A program made the position numbers and the translations under genes. Shown here piece by piece: positions 31,613 through 40,335 of a stretch of DNA of 54,616 bases. Under the pieces are notes generated by a model that was not told the DNA's origin, did not search any database, and saw nothing but the letters and a program-made list of their open reading frames with translations. The DNA comes from Candidatus Aminicenantes bacterium UBA2190. Its GTDB lineage: Bacteria > Acidobacteriota > Aminicenantia > UBA2199. Location of the stretch: contig DCVK01000005.1 of the NCBI GenBank assembly GCA_002335385.1, forward strand, positions 1-54,616. Reading direction: 5' to 3'. Each line of letters begins with the position of its first letter. Within the stretch, counting starts at the first letter, position 1.

Positions 31613-32936
31613 GAGGCCCTTCTTTATGCCGTACTCCGAGCCCTGCAAGCCCGGATGGCGTCCTGGGCGTGGTCAGGATTTCGTAAAAGACCTGCCACTT
31701 GCGCTCCAGGGAAGCGCCGGGGCCGGACGTCCTTTCGACATAGGCGCGCACGATGTCCTCGCCCAGGGTATAGTTGACGACGTAGCTGCGGTAGGCGTTC
31801 CAGAAAGCGAGCGACTTGGAGGCCCGCTCGGGGTTCTCCAGGGCATATTGCTCCAGCCAGCGCAGCGCTTCGTCGCGCTTCATCTTTTTGTCCAGAAAGC
31901 CGCGGGCGGCCTCAATTTCAGCATGGCGCAGGGCGCCCAGCAGCCTGCGTACCCGGTCGTACTTATCCGCCGCGGCCGGGTCCAGCCCGGCCAGGGGATA
32001 CAGGACTTTTTTTTCAAATTCCAGGCGCTCCTGCCCGGGGAAGAGCAGGTCGATGCCGAAGTTGGCTGTCCCCTCGGCGATGAACGACTGGGGGCTGAAC
32101 AGGGGATAGACCGTGAACTCCATCCAGCCCCGCCCCCTGGTCAGCTTTTCCTCGAGAAGGGCGTTGTAGACATGGTGGCCGGGGTAGCCCTCGTGGGCCG
32201 CCAGGCGCACGGCCGAGTCGATCTGCATGGGCAGGTCGGTGTTGACCTCGATGACGCTGAACGCGTTGCCCTTGTACCAGTTGTAGGCCCCCCAGGGCTT
32301 GTCCTTGACGTATTCGGCCTTGAAGCTCTCATTCGCCGGCAGCGCGATGCGCTCCAGGGTGCGGCGCCGGCACTCGGCGAGGGCCGCATCGAAAACGGCC
32401 GGCAGCTTTTCGGAGGGGATGACGTATTTCTTCCTGAATGCGTCCAGCCTTTCCTGCAGGCTGCCCGGTCCGGGGAGAACCGCCTCCAGGGCCGTGATCG
32501 TCTTTTCGAACCCCTCCCGGGGGTGGATGGGGGCAACGGCGTCGTAAAACAGCCTGGACTCCTGGTCGAAGGTGAATTTCCGGCCCGAGAGGGTGTCGAT
32601 CTGTGCCTTGACCGCGACCAATTGCTTGCGCAGGAACTCGACCCGCAGCCTTTCCATGTCCGACAGGCTTCGGCGCGCGGCCGCATCGAGGCTGCGGCCG
32701 ATTGCGTCCGCCTTCTTCCTGAGCTCGGTTGCCGGGAATCCGCGGCGCAGGACGCTGTCGTCGTGGGTGACGATCCACTCCTTCGGCCCGTAGTAGGCGT
32801 CGATGTAGCCCGGGGAGTAGGCACCCACCTCCAGCGCCAGCTTCACGTACGACTCCGCAAGGCTGTCCGGGCTCTGTCCGGCGGCGGCGGCCAGGCAGCC
32901 GGCGAGTACAAGGCTGAATACGATCGTGTTTTTCAT
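31608..32936 (-). CDS. Secreted zinc metallopeptidase-like protein, DUF885-type HEGYPGHH
   Basis: The ATG at 32936, behind GGGGAG, gives 442 residues with a signal peptide (MKNTIVFSLVLAGCLAAAAG; a lipobox-like LAGC is present). The body contains VRLAAHEGYPGHHVYNALLEE, matching the HEGYPGHH zinc-binding motif of DUF885 proteins, followed by FIAEGTANFGIDLLFP, which may supply the third ligand glutamate. Helical sequence dominates. Probably a periplasmic peptidase; the substrate is unknown. Two earlier in-frame ATGs (32948, 32957) lack a good binding site. Confidence 0.8.
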   Translation of the reverse strand: MKNTIVFSLVLAGCLAAAAGQSPDSLAESYVKLALEVGAYSPGYIDAYYGPKEWIVTHDDSVLRRGFPATELRKKADAIGRSLDAAARRSLSDMERLRVEFLRKQLVAVKAQIDTLSGRKFTFDQESRLFYDAVAPIHPREGFEKTITALEAVLPGPGSLQERLDAFRKKYVIPSEKLPAVFDAALAECRRRTLERIALPANESFKAEYVKDKPWGAYNWYKGNAFSVIEVNTDLPMQIDSAVRLAAHEGYPGHHVYNALLEEKLTRGRGWMEFTVYPLFSPQSFIAEGTANFGIDLLFPGQERLEFEKKVLYPLAGLDPAAADKYDRVRRLLGALRHAEIEAARGFLDKKMKRDEALRWLEQYALENPERASKSLAFWNAYRSYVVNYTLGEDIVRAYVERTSGPGASLERKWQVFYEILTTPRTPSGLAGLGVRHKEGPR

Positions 32937-32977
32937 TTGGCTCCCCATGGTCCGCAAGGCGACGGTTTCATATCGCC

Positions 32978-33007
32978 ATTCTATGCGAATTCACAGAAAA
33001 ATATCAA
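32978..33007 (-). promoter_or_regulatory. Putative promoter of the DUF885-like gene
   Basis: On the minus strand, TTGATA (33007-33002) and TAGAAT (32983-32978) have an 18-base spacer, about 41 bases before the ATG. Confidence 0.6.
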
Positions 33008-33075
33008 ATTATTGAGATGATCTTGAAAAAACCGCATTTAGTTGATAATCACTTAAATCAACAAAGGAGGAATTG

Positions 33076-33786
33076 ATGAGAAGAACAAGAAGCGGATTCT
33101 GTCTTGCGGTTATTTTCATGATCATGGTGCTGGGCGGATCCCTGCGGGCCGCTGATCCGTTACCTGTCGTCCCAGTCAAGATCACCGGCTATATCGGGTT
33201 TATTCATAACGATAGTGATTATCTTGAGATGATGGTCGAAATCACCCAGGGTGGGGTGAAGATGGCAGGGCTGGATGTGCGGTTGAACGGGCAGCCGGCC
33301 AGGGAAATTTCGGGATCGGGATATAATTATGAGTGCCGCATCGCGGGTGTCAACCCCAAGGCGGCACCGGAAGTGTCCCTGACCGTGGCCAAGAAGTCGC
33401 CGTTGGGCAGCCGCAGCACCCCTTTCATCACCGCCAAAGGAAAGGTGACTTCCCTTCTGCTGCTGACTTCTCCGCGGGATGGCGGCACGATTTCCCCCTA
33501 TGAGCGCGGCGTGACGGTCGCATATGAGGGCGGCATGCCGCCGTATCGCTTCGGCATCAGCAGGGTTTCCGACTGGGTCCCTGTGGAAATACCCGGCGGC
33601 TGCCCCCCGATGGGCTGCTTCGTACCCATGAGCGCATTCTCTCCGGGCTCTCAATACTCTTTCTGGTTGTTCGCCCCGGTGGGGACCATCGCGTTCACGG
33701 GCCCGGTGCACCCGACTTCATCGATCCTCTTGAGACAGCATTTGCAGAATCGCATCACGATCAGCCCCCTACGCCGCGACGGCTGA
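33076..33786 (+). CDS. Secreted protein of unknown function
   Basis: The ATG at 33076 after AAAGGAGG gives 236 residues; a TTG one codon earlier is also possible. A signal peptide (FCLAVIFMIMVLGGSLRAA) is followed by beta-rich sequence resembling immunoglobulin-like domains: VKITGYIGFIHNDSDYLEMMVEITQGG and VTSLLLLTSPRDGGTISPYERGVTVAYEGG. No catalytic motif was seen. It is divergent from the metallopeptidase-like gene and convergent with the next secreted protein gene; I do not recognise a family. Confidence 0.7.
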   Translation: MRRTRSGFCLAVIFMIMVLGGSLRAADPLPVVPVKITGYIGFIHNDSDYLEMMVEITQGGVKMAGLDVRLNGQPAREISGSGYNYECRIAGVNPKAAPEVSLTVAKKSPLGSRSTPFITAKGKVTSLLLLTSPRDGGTISPYERGVTVAYEGGMPPYRFGISRVSDWVPVEIPGGCPPMGCFVPMSAFSPGSQYSFWLFAPVGTIAFTGPVHPTSSILLRQHLQNRITISPLRRDG

Positions 33787-33905
33787 GGCCGTCTATTGCT
33801 GGCGAGGCTTCAGCGCTAAGCCAACCCGAGGCCGGCCCCGGGCGGGTGAGCGGGAGGAGGGCACTGCCGCTGACCGGAGTTTCAACGCGGAGCGGGCGTC
33901 ACGCC

Positions 33906-34088
33906 ATGGTCCCCGCCGATATCAGCAATCGCGGAAACCGGTAGAGTTCGTAGAGCATGCGGTTGTCCCGGTCGACGACGATCACGTGGCGGTCGCCGTC
34001 GGAACCGTCGCCGCCCTCGACCGCGGCGTCAGCGGGGATCGGGAAGGGAACGGGGTCGCTCTCGTCGCCGCAGGCGGTATCAATAAAA
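33906..34088 (-). pseudogene. Possible remnant of a secreted-protein gene
   Basis: On the minus strand a frame with no start codon of its own reads PWTFFIDTACGDESDPVPFP, then IPADAAVEGGDGSDGDRHV and IVVDRDNRMLYELYRF before TGA near 33906. The DESDP..P.P and GDRH..VVDRD...LYELY pattern looks like a piece of a conserved secreted protein, recalled only as a pattern. It begins in a different frame inside the end of the 34080-35741 gene. The rest of the gap 33787-33905 shows nothing. Confidence 0.4.
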
Positions 34089-35741
34089 AAGGTCCATGGC
34101 TCCCTGGCGGAGGAAGAGCCCGATGGGGGAGCCGAACTGGGCGCTGTTCTCCTCGGCCGAATCGGCGACCTGCCCTCCCATCAGCCGGTTGGCGAGCTTC
34201 TCCACCTCGTTCTTGATGACCAGGTTGATCCCCGGCAGCAGCACCGTTGTCAGCGCGACGAGCCATTTGGATGTGATGCGCACATCCGTGTGCAGGGTGT
34301 CCAGCTCCACCTTGCCGCCCACCAGGCGGGGCTTCTGGGTGACATCGGCGCTGAAAGAAACGTCGGGGAAGTTGTCGATGATGAATTTTCCCTTGACGCT
34401 CACGAAGAATCCGCCCGGTGCGATCCTGGCCCGGGTCTTGTCGTCGTGGATGCGGATGTTCGGATTCTTTTTCCTCGTCTGCGCCCCGATGCCCGTCTCC
34501 TTGTCCTGCAGGCTGCCCTGCAGCATGCCTTCGCTGATCTGCGCCCATTTCAGGCTGCGGACCTGCTCGGCCAGGACCATGTCACCTTGGGGCAGGCCGC
34601 TGCCGGGACGGGTGGTCAGCAACGCCTTGTAGGGAATGGTGCCGAACACGACGTCCGGTCGCATCACCGCTTCGACATAACCGACGCTGATGCTGGACCT
34701 GCCTTCAATGTTCAATGACGGCCACTGCTCCTGGATATTGCCGCCCTTGAGCAGAAGCAGGCGCAGGTTCGCGAGCCTGACGGTCTGGGGATTGATCATG
34801 CGCAGGGAGATGTGAAGACGGTCCCCCGCGATCCTGAAGGACTCGAAGCGGACGGAGGCGAGCGCCGGCTGTTCATGGGCATTGTCGAGCCGGCCGCTGT
34901 TGCTTGACCAGTTGTTGGCCACCCAGCCTCCGGGCTCGTTTCTGGCCTGGCCGATGTAGGCGCGGACCTCATAATAGCCGAATGGCAGGGTGCCTTCCGG
35001 GACCTCGACGGAATAACGCTTTTGCGCGCCGGGCCCGGGCAGGTCTCGCTCCTCGATGGGGATGCCATAAAGCAATGTATCGCCCGGCTTCTTGATGAAG
35101 CGCAGGATGAGCTTTTGCCCGCGGTTGTCGCAATAGCCGGACCCGATGTTGCGGACATCGGCCGACAGGGTGCAATGGCCCTTGAATTCATCCTGCTGCT
35201 GCCGCCAGTTCTTTTCCACCAGAAAGATGCTGCACGTCAGGTCGGGGGCCCCACCCGGGTGCAGCCGGGTTTCGTCGATATCGATCGCGGCCTGGTTGTT
35301 CCGCACCGAGCACTCCTGGATGGGCGACGTGACCTGGATGGAATAGGTCGTTTTCTGTCCATGCGCGAAAGTGTCGCTGAGGCCCATGGCCCAGCGCGAG
35401 CCCTTGGCTCCGAGCGCATTCGCGGGATCCACGGTGCGGATCACCTCATCGTTCCGCTTGAACACGATATGAATGGCCGCGCCGGCCGGCAGCGGCTGGT
35501 TACCGACGCTTTCCAGCTCCACCAGCAGCCGGATGGTATCCTTGGGGAATTCGACGGCCGCATCGCCCAGCTGCGTGCTCTCCAGCCTGGCTTCGAACAA
35601 TTTTACGGCGATGTCGGGACAGGGGAGCAACTGCACGGGCGGGATCGGCTCCAGGTGGCGTGGCCTGGCCTTTTTTTGCGCCCCAAGCGTTGAACTGATG
35701 AGGATTAGCACGGAGAGAACAATTACGCTCTTTTTTGTCAT
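34080..35741 (-). CDS. Secreted protein with CARDB-like domains, unknown function
   Basis: The ATG at 35741 after a G-rich site gives 553 residues with a signal peptide (KKSVIVLSVLILISSTLGA). Repeated beta-domain patterns such as IRLLVELESVGNQPLPAGAAIHIVFKRN, CTLSADVRNIGSGYCDNRGQKLILRFI and the following GYYEVRAYIGQARNEPGGWVANNWSSNS resemble CARDB adhesion-type modules. The C-terminal third is different and ends in a region with KWLVALTTVLLPGINLVIKNEVEKLANRLMGG, perhaps membrane-associated. Role unknown. Confidence 0.75.
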   Translation of the reverse strand: MTKKSVIVLSVLILISSTLGAQKKARPRHLEPIPPVQLLPCPDIAVKLFEARLESTQLGDAAVEFPKDTIRLLVELESVGNQPLPAGAAIHIVFKRNDEVIRTVDPANALGAKGSRWAMGLSDTFAHGQKTTYSIQVTSPIQECSVRNNQAAIDIDETRLHPGGAPDLTCSIFLVEKNWRQQQDEFKGHCTLSADVRNIGSGYCDNRGQKLILRFIKKPGDTLLYGIPIEERDLPGPGAQKRYSVEVPEGTLPFGYYEVRAYIGQARNEPGGWVANNWSSNSGRLDNAHEQPALASVRFESFRIAGDRLHISLRMINPQTVRLANLRLLLLKGGNIQEQWPSLNIEGRSSISVGYVEAVMRPDVVFGTIPYKALLTTRPGSGLPQGDMVLAEQVRSLKWAQISEGMLQGSLQDKETGIGAQTRKKNPNIRIHDDKTRARIAPGGFFVSVKGKFIIDNFPDVSFSADVTQKPRLVGGKVELDTLHTDVRITSKWLVALTTVLLPGINLVIKNEVEKLANRLMGGQVADSAEENSAQFGSPIGLFLRQGAMDLFY

Positions 35742-35867
35742 GAGATCCCCCCTTTCCCTGCTCACTTGATGATATTTGATTTTACCGCTTTATCTCACCC
35801 GCATTTTTGAATCCCTTCCAGGCTGCCGCTTTTCATGTTCCCTCCTATCGCCTTAAAATATATCAAA

Positions 35868-35896
35868 TTGACACGTCTGCGACCCTTTGTTACAAT
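35868..35896 (+). promoter_or_regulatory. Promoter of tRNA-Ser
   Basis: TTGACA at 35868-35873 and TACAAT at 35891-35896 have a 17-base spacer. The tRNA begins 11 bases after the -10 box, so the transcript start nearly coincides with the mature 5' end. Confidence 0.8.
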
Positions 35897-35906
35897 TCTC
35901 CCGGCC

Positions 35907-35996
35907 GGAGGGATGGCAGAGTGGTCTATTGCGGCGGTCTTGAAAACCGTTGTCCCTTTACGGGGACCAGGGGTTCGAATCCCTTTCCCTCCGCCA
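35907..35996 (+). tRNA. tRNA-Ser (UGA anticodon), CCA encoded
   Basis: A 90-nt cloverleaf: acceptor GGAGGGA/TCCCTCC, anticodon stem GCGGT/ACCGT around CTTGAAA (anticodon TGA), a long class II variable arm (TGTCCC...GGGGACC) and T arm GGGG-TTCGAAT-CCCT. The discriminator is G and CCA is encoded. The 22 bases at its 3' end and beyond recur downstream. Confidence 0.96.
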
Positions 35997-36141
35997 TTTC
36001 ACCCCCTCTAGCGGAGGGAAAGGGATCTGCGCCTTGCGCTCATCCTACTCCCTCCGTTTGATTTCTTCTCTGCTCAAAACGGAGGGAGTAGGAACTGTGG
36101 GACGCGAAGCGGCCTACTCATCCCTTTCCCTCCGCCATTTC
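35979..36141. repeat. tRNA-Ser 3'-end duplication with nested palindrome
   Basis: The 22-base sequence from 35979 to 36000 (tRNA 3' end plus ATTTC) is repeated exactly at 36120-36141. Between the copies, GCGGAGGGAAAGGGAT at 36012-36027 is the inverted copy of the same tRNA end, pairing with 36120-36135. Inside, CTACTCCCTCCGTTT pairs with AAACGGAGGGAGTAG. No integrase is near. From 36142 to 36514 nothing gene-like was seen. Confidence 0.85.
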
Positions 36142-36514
36142 CCTCCTCTAATCCTCAATACTGACAAGGGTTCCCACAATCGGCCCCATGGTCCCCTCTG
36201 CCTTTTTCCACCCATTCTCCAAAAAAATACCGTTGTCCTTGTGCGGCTATTTTCTATGGAATCACTTCTTTTGTTGCATGACCACCCGCGCAAAACTTGA
36301 TTGCCCGCTTGAATCGCGCCTTTCTTACGCAGATAGCAGAGCTGCGCCACCATTCGTGACTTCTCCATGGCTCCCGGCGACAAAAGCGGGCATTCCCGCG
36401 ACGGTTTCATGGCGGTTGGGCGGATATCATTCTATAACTCTGGCGATAAGACCTGGCAGACGTTCGCCGGCAAATCGGGTCGGCCGGGCCGGGTTTTACA
36501 GAGGAGGTTGGTTC

Positions 36515-37840
36515 ATGAAAAAGATCTTGTTTGTTCTCATGCTCCTGCTTGCGTTCGGAGCGTCCGCCCGGGCGGAAATCGAGGAAACGCTTCCGTTCCA
36601 GTTCTCCTATGACTTGTCGCGCTTCCGGATCGTGACCATCGCCGCGGACGGGTTCAGCTTCGAGGAGACCGTGGAGATGAGCCGGCTCTGGCAGGCCATG
36701 GGCGCGCAGGTCGACTATGCGGGGCCGAAGAAAGGCCTGACGGGGGAAAAGCTCGTCGTCTCTCCCGCCGGCGGGCACAGGGGCGAGCCTGTGCAGCTGA
36801 CAGTCGATCTCCTGCTGCCCGAGGTCGATGCTGCCCGCTATGACCTCGTCTACATCGCCGGCGGCGATGGGATTGGGCCGCTGGTCCAGGAGCATGGCGC
36901 GATACTGAAGGAGCTGTTCGCGAAGGCGCAGCAGGAAAAAACGCGCCTGGCCGCCATTTGCCACGCCCCCATGGCGCTGTCGCTGGCTGATCGGATCAAG
37001 GGGAAAAAAGTGACCGGCAATGGCGATGCGGAACTCGGCGCCCTGCGCAAGGCCGGAGCGGTCATCGTGGACGAGGCGTTCGTGGGCGACGGGATGTTCC
37101 TGACGGGGCAGTACCCGTTCATGCGGACGTTCGTTTTCCAGGTGGCGGAAACGCTGCAGTTTCCCGATGGCAACGGGCCGTTCCATGAGTTCCTTTCCGC
37201 CAGGACCAGCCTGGAAAAGGCCTTCGACGACCTGCGCAATTCCCAGGAAATTTCCGGAGAGAAGATCCCGGAGGCGACCCTGGAGGCCATTTTTCGCTCC
37301 GCGTTCAAGACCATCCTCATGCAGCCCTGGGGAAATTTCCCCCCGCTGTTCAAGGTGGTGAGGGTCGGCGATGCGGCGACGAGGGAGGCGCTCGCCAGGG
37401 GGGTGGGGGCGGAGTTGAAGCTCCAGTACCTGTCCGCCTTCGGGTCGGAGCAGAGGATCGACGAGATCGTCGGCAAGTGCTTCCGGGTGCCTGCGGACGT
37501 CTTCTTCGTTTTCATCGACATGCAGTCGCTCCCCCCGGCCGCATCGCAACTGCGGGAGATCTATTTCCGTGCCGCCGTGACCCGCTACGGATCGGCCCTG
37601 GAAAATATCGCCCTGACGGCAAGATCGCTCGGGCTGGGCGTCGGCTTGCTGGGTTTTCCCCCGTTCCTGCGCTCGGCCGAAAAGCCCGTGCGTGAAATCC
37701 TGGCGGTGCCGGAAAGCATGGCGTTCATCGACATGTTCCTCATCGGCCATCCGCTCAGGAGCAATCCACCGGCCATCGGGAAGTCCCTTTCCCTGATCAT
37801 GAGCGAAGGCCGCCTGAGCCGGCCGGGGGGAACCGAATGA
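36515..37840 (+). CDS. Secreted DJ-1/PfpI-domain protein fused to a nitroreductase-like domain
   Basis: The ATG at 36515 after GAGGAGGTTGG gives 441 residues with a signal peptide (ILFVLMLLLAFGASARA). Residues about 36-215 match DJ-1/PfpI: FRIVTIAADGFSFEETVEM, YDLVYIAGGDGIGPLV, and TRLAAICHAPMALSLAD with the nucleophile Cys149-His150. From about residue 245 the sequence recalls nitroreductases (FRSAFKTILMQPWGNFPPLFKVV; ALENIALTARSLGLGVGLLGFPPF). The second assignment is weaker. The combination in an exported protein is unusual. Function could be thiol or flavin redox chemistry in the envelope. Confidence 0.75.
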   Translation: MKKILFVLMLLLAFGASARAEIEETLPFQFSYDLSRFRIVTIAADGFSFEETVEMSRLWQAMGAQVDYAGPKKGLTGEKLVVSPAGGHRGEPVQLTVDLLLPEVDAARYDLVYIAGGDGIGPLVQEHGAILKELFAKAQQEKTRLAAICHAPMALSLADRIKGKKVTGNGDAELGALRKAGAVIVDEAFVGDGMFLTGQYPFMRTFVFQVAETLQFPDGNGPFHEFLSARTSLEKAFDDLRNSQEISGEKIPEATLEAIFRSAFKTILMQPWGNFPPLFKVVRVGDAATREALARGVGAELKLQYLSAFGSEQRIDEIVGKCFRVPADVFFVFIDMQSLPPAASQLREIYFRAAVTRYGSALENIALTARSLGLGVGLLGFPPFLRSAEKPVREILAVPESMAFIDMFLIGHPLRSNPPAIGKSLSLIMSEGRLSRPGGTE

Positions 37841-38064
37841 TGCTGCTCATGATTTCGGCCAGAGCGTTCCTCGCGGCCTGCTCGGCGCAAGCGGGAGTCC
37901 GGAAAAAGGAAACGGGCGTGACGCCGCGCGGGGACGAGATCCAATTCACCGATACCATGGACCGCCTTGCCCCGATCCCGGAGCAAAAAGCCGGGAGTCA
38001 TCAGCCCGGCCGCCAGCCGGCCATGAACGGGACCGTTGGCATTCGGCCCCGACCTGGAATATAA
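37837..38064 (+). CDS. Possible small lipoprotein, uncertain
   Basis: A 75-residue frame starts with ATGA overlap on the preceding gene. It has a short hydrophobic start with a lipobox-like LAAC (residues 12-15 of MMLLMISARAFLAACSAQAG). The rest is polar and low in structure, and no family is recognised. Its 3' end contains the promoter-like boxes of the next gene. It may be a chance frame; retained because of the lipobox and coupling. Confidence 0.3.
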   Translation: MMLLMISARAFLAACSAQAGVRKKETGVTPRGDEIQFTDTMDRLAPIPEQKAGSHQPGRQPAMNGTVGIRPRPGI

Positions 38065-38065
38065 T
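38036..38065 (+). promoter_or_regulatory. Putative promoter of the LytS/LytTR genes
   Basis: TTGGCA at 38036-38041 and a perfect TATAAT at 38060-38065 have an 18-base spacer. The kinase ATG lies 13 bases after the -10 box, so the message would be nearly leaderless. Confidence 0.65.
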
Positions 38066-38077
38066 GGGAATACTTCC

Positions 38078-39208
38078 ATGGGCAGGACATTGAGCGAGTA
38101 TTGGCGCAGGCCCTGGGTACAGGCAGCGGCGGTGTTCCTTGCCTGCACGCTGCTGGCGCTGTACTTCACCGTCCGCGACCTGAGCTACCACCATTTCCTC
38201 ATGGCCAGGGAGCAGTCGCTGCTTGGGTTCCTGAAGCCCAACCTGCTCACCTGGTATTCCTGGGGAGTCCTTTTTTTCCCGCTCCGCGCCGCCTGCCGTT
38301 TCCTCCTGAGCCGCTTTACCCGGCTGCCGCAGTTCATTTTCTGGCACCTGCTCCTGTTCGCGGCGGCCATCTTCTGCCATTCGGGATTGACCCTGCTGCA
38401 GGCGGGCGTGATTCACGGCTTCACCAGCGCGTCCTTCACCACGCACACGCTCACCTTCCCCGGCTTTGTTTTCCAATTCATGGGGGAATACGATTTCCTG
38501 GTCTATTTCATCGTGATCGGCTCGGTGAATTACCATCATTACCTGAAGCGTGCGATCGACCCCAAGATCGCCATCACGCAGGGGCAGCTGGTCGACGCCC
38601 AGATCCAGAATCTGCGCAACCAGATGCATCCCCATTTTTTGTTCAACTCCCTGAACACGGTGGCGGCGTCCATCAGCGCCGACGGCGACAAGGCGATCCG
38701 CATGCTGAAGCTTCTGTCCGGGCTGTTCCGCGACTCGCTGCGGGCGAATTTCAAGCAAGAACTGCCCCTGGACAATGAGCTGCGCTTCGTGGAGAACTAC
38801 CTGCAGATCGAGAGGCTGCGCTTCGGAGAGCGCCTGCAGATCGTGCACATGGTCGAGGAGCAGGCGCGCCGGGCCCTGTTTCCGGCGATGATGCTGCAGA
38901 CGCTGGTGGAGAACGCCGTGCGCCATGGCGTTGCCTCCAAGGCGGGGACCGGGATCGTTTCGATCTCGGCCCAGATCCGCGATGCCCACCTGGTGGTCAG
39001 GGTGCACGACAACGGCGTCGGCTCGGCCAAGGCCCGGACCGGGCGCGGCGGCACCGGGGTGGGCATCCACAACACCTGCGCCCGGCTCGAAATGCTGTAC
39101 GGAACCAATCACGCGTTTCGCATCCAGAGCCGGGAGGGATTCGGCCATGAAGTGGAGATCCGCATCCCGCTGAAGCTCGCTCCAATTGAAGCGGAGGCGC
39201 GCCCATGA
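38078..39208 (+). CDS. LytS-type sensor histidine kinase (intact)
   Basis: The ATG at 38078 gives 376 residues. About four hydrophobic segments (to residue 150) form the membrane sensor. The His_kinase motif QNLRNQMHPHFLFNSLNTVAA carries phospho-acceptor His186. The ATPase domain shows LVENAVRHGV (N box), VHDNGVGSAKARTGRGGTGVGIHNTCARLEMLYG (G boxes). It lies directly ahead of a second, degenerate kinase gene (4-base overlap) and a LytTR regulator, forming one signalling operon. No strong Shine-Dalgarno is visible. Confidence 0.9.
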   Translation: MGRTLSEYWRRPWVQAAAVFLACTLLALYFTVRDLSYHHFLMAREQSLLGFLKPNLLTWYSWGVLFFPLRAACRFLLSRFTRLPQFIFWHLLLFAAAIFCHSGLTLLQAGVIHGFTSASFTTHTLTFPGFVFQFMGEYDFLVYFIVIGSVNYHHYLKRAIDPKIAITQGQLVDAQIQNLRNQMHPHFLFNSLNTVAASISADGDKAIRMLKLLSGLFRDSLRANFKQELPLDNELRFVENYLQIERLRFGERLQIVHMVEEQARRALFPAMMLQTLVENAVRHGVASKAGTGIVSISAQIRDAHLVVRVHDNGVGSAKARTGRGGTGVGIHNTCARLEMLYGTNHAFRIQSREGFGHEVEIRIPLKLAPIEAEARP

Positions 39209-40335
39209 CCGGGGAACGCCGGCTGAATCATCTCCGGGAGATCCTGCTGGTCGCCGGTTTTTGCCTGACCTACACCTTGTTCCGCACGCTGACCGCCCAG
39301 GGGTTTCTGTACTACGTCAGGAAGGCGCCCATGCCGTTCATGCGCATCTTTCCCGGCGAATTGCTGACCCACTGCCTCTGGGGCCTGTTTTTCTTTATTA
39401 TCCGCGCCCTGGTCCACGCCTTCCGCGAACGCCTCCCGCGAGCTGGCGCCCGCCTCGCCGCCCACGCCATGATGTACCTGCTCACGCCGTTGCTCCTGCG
39501 CACGCTGTCACTGTGGCTCTACGAGGTCTTCGATCTGTGGAAGTCCATTCCGGGCAACATTCAGGGCGCCCGCCTGCTGGGCGTGGCCTTCTCCCGGTGG
39601 CTGTTCTATGACTATATCCTTTACGCCGTCATCCTCGGCCTGATTCTTTTTTTCGACGCCTTCACGAGAGAAAGGCAGTATCAGATCGCCCGACTGCAGA
39701 CGGAACTGCGCCAGGTGACCTTTCGCAACCTCAGCGAGGAGCTGCGCCCCCAGTTCGTGCTCTCCCTGTTCGACAAGCTGGCCCGGCAAATCGATAAAGA
39801 CCCCGACAAGGCCGGGCGCATGGTTTCCCACTTCTGCGCGTGGCTTCGCTCCCTGCAGAACATGTCCACCTTCCTGCTGGTGCCGCTCCGGGATGAGCTG
39901 CAATTTTTCAATATTTACCTGGACATCGAGCGCCTGTGCCACGGCCAGAAACTGAATGTAGAAATCCGCTTTCCGTCGCAAGCGCAGGCCTGGCCGGTGC
40001 CGCCATTGCTCCTCCAGTCTTTGGTTGAGGCGCCGTTGAACCGGCTGGCATGTGACGGCGATGCTGCTGCCGTCATCGTCGTCAAGGGCCTGGTCAAGGG
40101 GAGCCGCCTTGAAATCAGCATGGACATGACGATCCCCCCCGAGCCCGGGATGGCGGCCGGTCCGGACGAAGAGCGGAGCCAGCCGCTGAAGGCAAAGCTC
40201 GCCGCGCTCTATGGGGAGGATTCGGCCTTGAATATCCGCCGGGGGGAAAATGGATCCTCGCTGATCGAATTGAGCCTGCCCTTCAGGGAACTCCAGGGGC
40301 CGGAGCAAACGGGAGGTAGCGCATGCGCGTCGTGA
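39205..40335 (+). CDS. Degenerate LytS-like histidine kinase (pseudokinase)
   Basis: The 376 residues are similar in layout to the preceding kinase: membrane segments to about residue 150, then SEELRPQFVLSLFDKLARQID. Here the place of the phospho-acceptor histidine in PHFLFN is Gln183, and FN is replaced. The N box is also broken (LVEAPLNRLACDGD), and no glycine-rich ATP lid is visible. The fold may be kept as a regulatory partner of the intact kinase. It overlaps neighbours on both sides (4 and 13 bases). The reading frame is intact, so it is not simple decay. Confidence 0.8.
   Translation: MTGERRLNHLREILLVAGFCLTYTLFRTLTAQGFLYYVRKAPMPFMRIFPGELLTHCLWGLFFFIIRALVHAFRERLPRAGARLAAHAMMYLLTPLLLRTLSLWLYEVFDLWKSIPGNIQGARLLGVAFSRWLFYDYILYAVILGLILFFDAFTRERQYQIARLQTELRQVTFRNLSEELRPQFVLSLFDKLARQIDKDPDKAGRMVSHFCAWLRSLQNMSTFLLVPLRDELQFFNIYLDIERLCHGQKLNVEIRFPSQAQAWPVPPLLLQSLVEAPLNRLACDGDAAAVIVVKGLVKGSRLEISMDMTIPPEPGMAAGPDEERSQPLKAKLAALYGEDSALNIRRGENGSSLIELSLPFRELQGPEQTGGSACAS

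Noticed and set aside
33982..34548. 188-residue minus-strand frame ahead of the gene remnant
   Set aside because: Different frame from the secreted protein gene it overlaps; low-complexity His/Arg/Pro-rich translation typical of a shadow.
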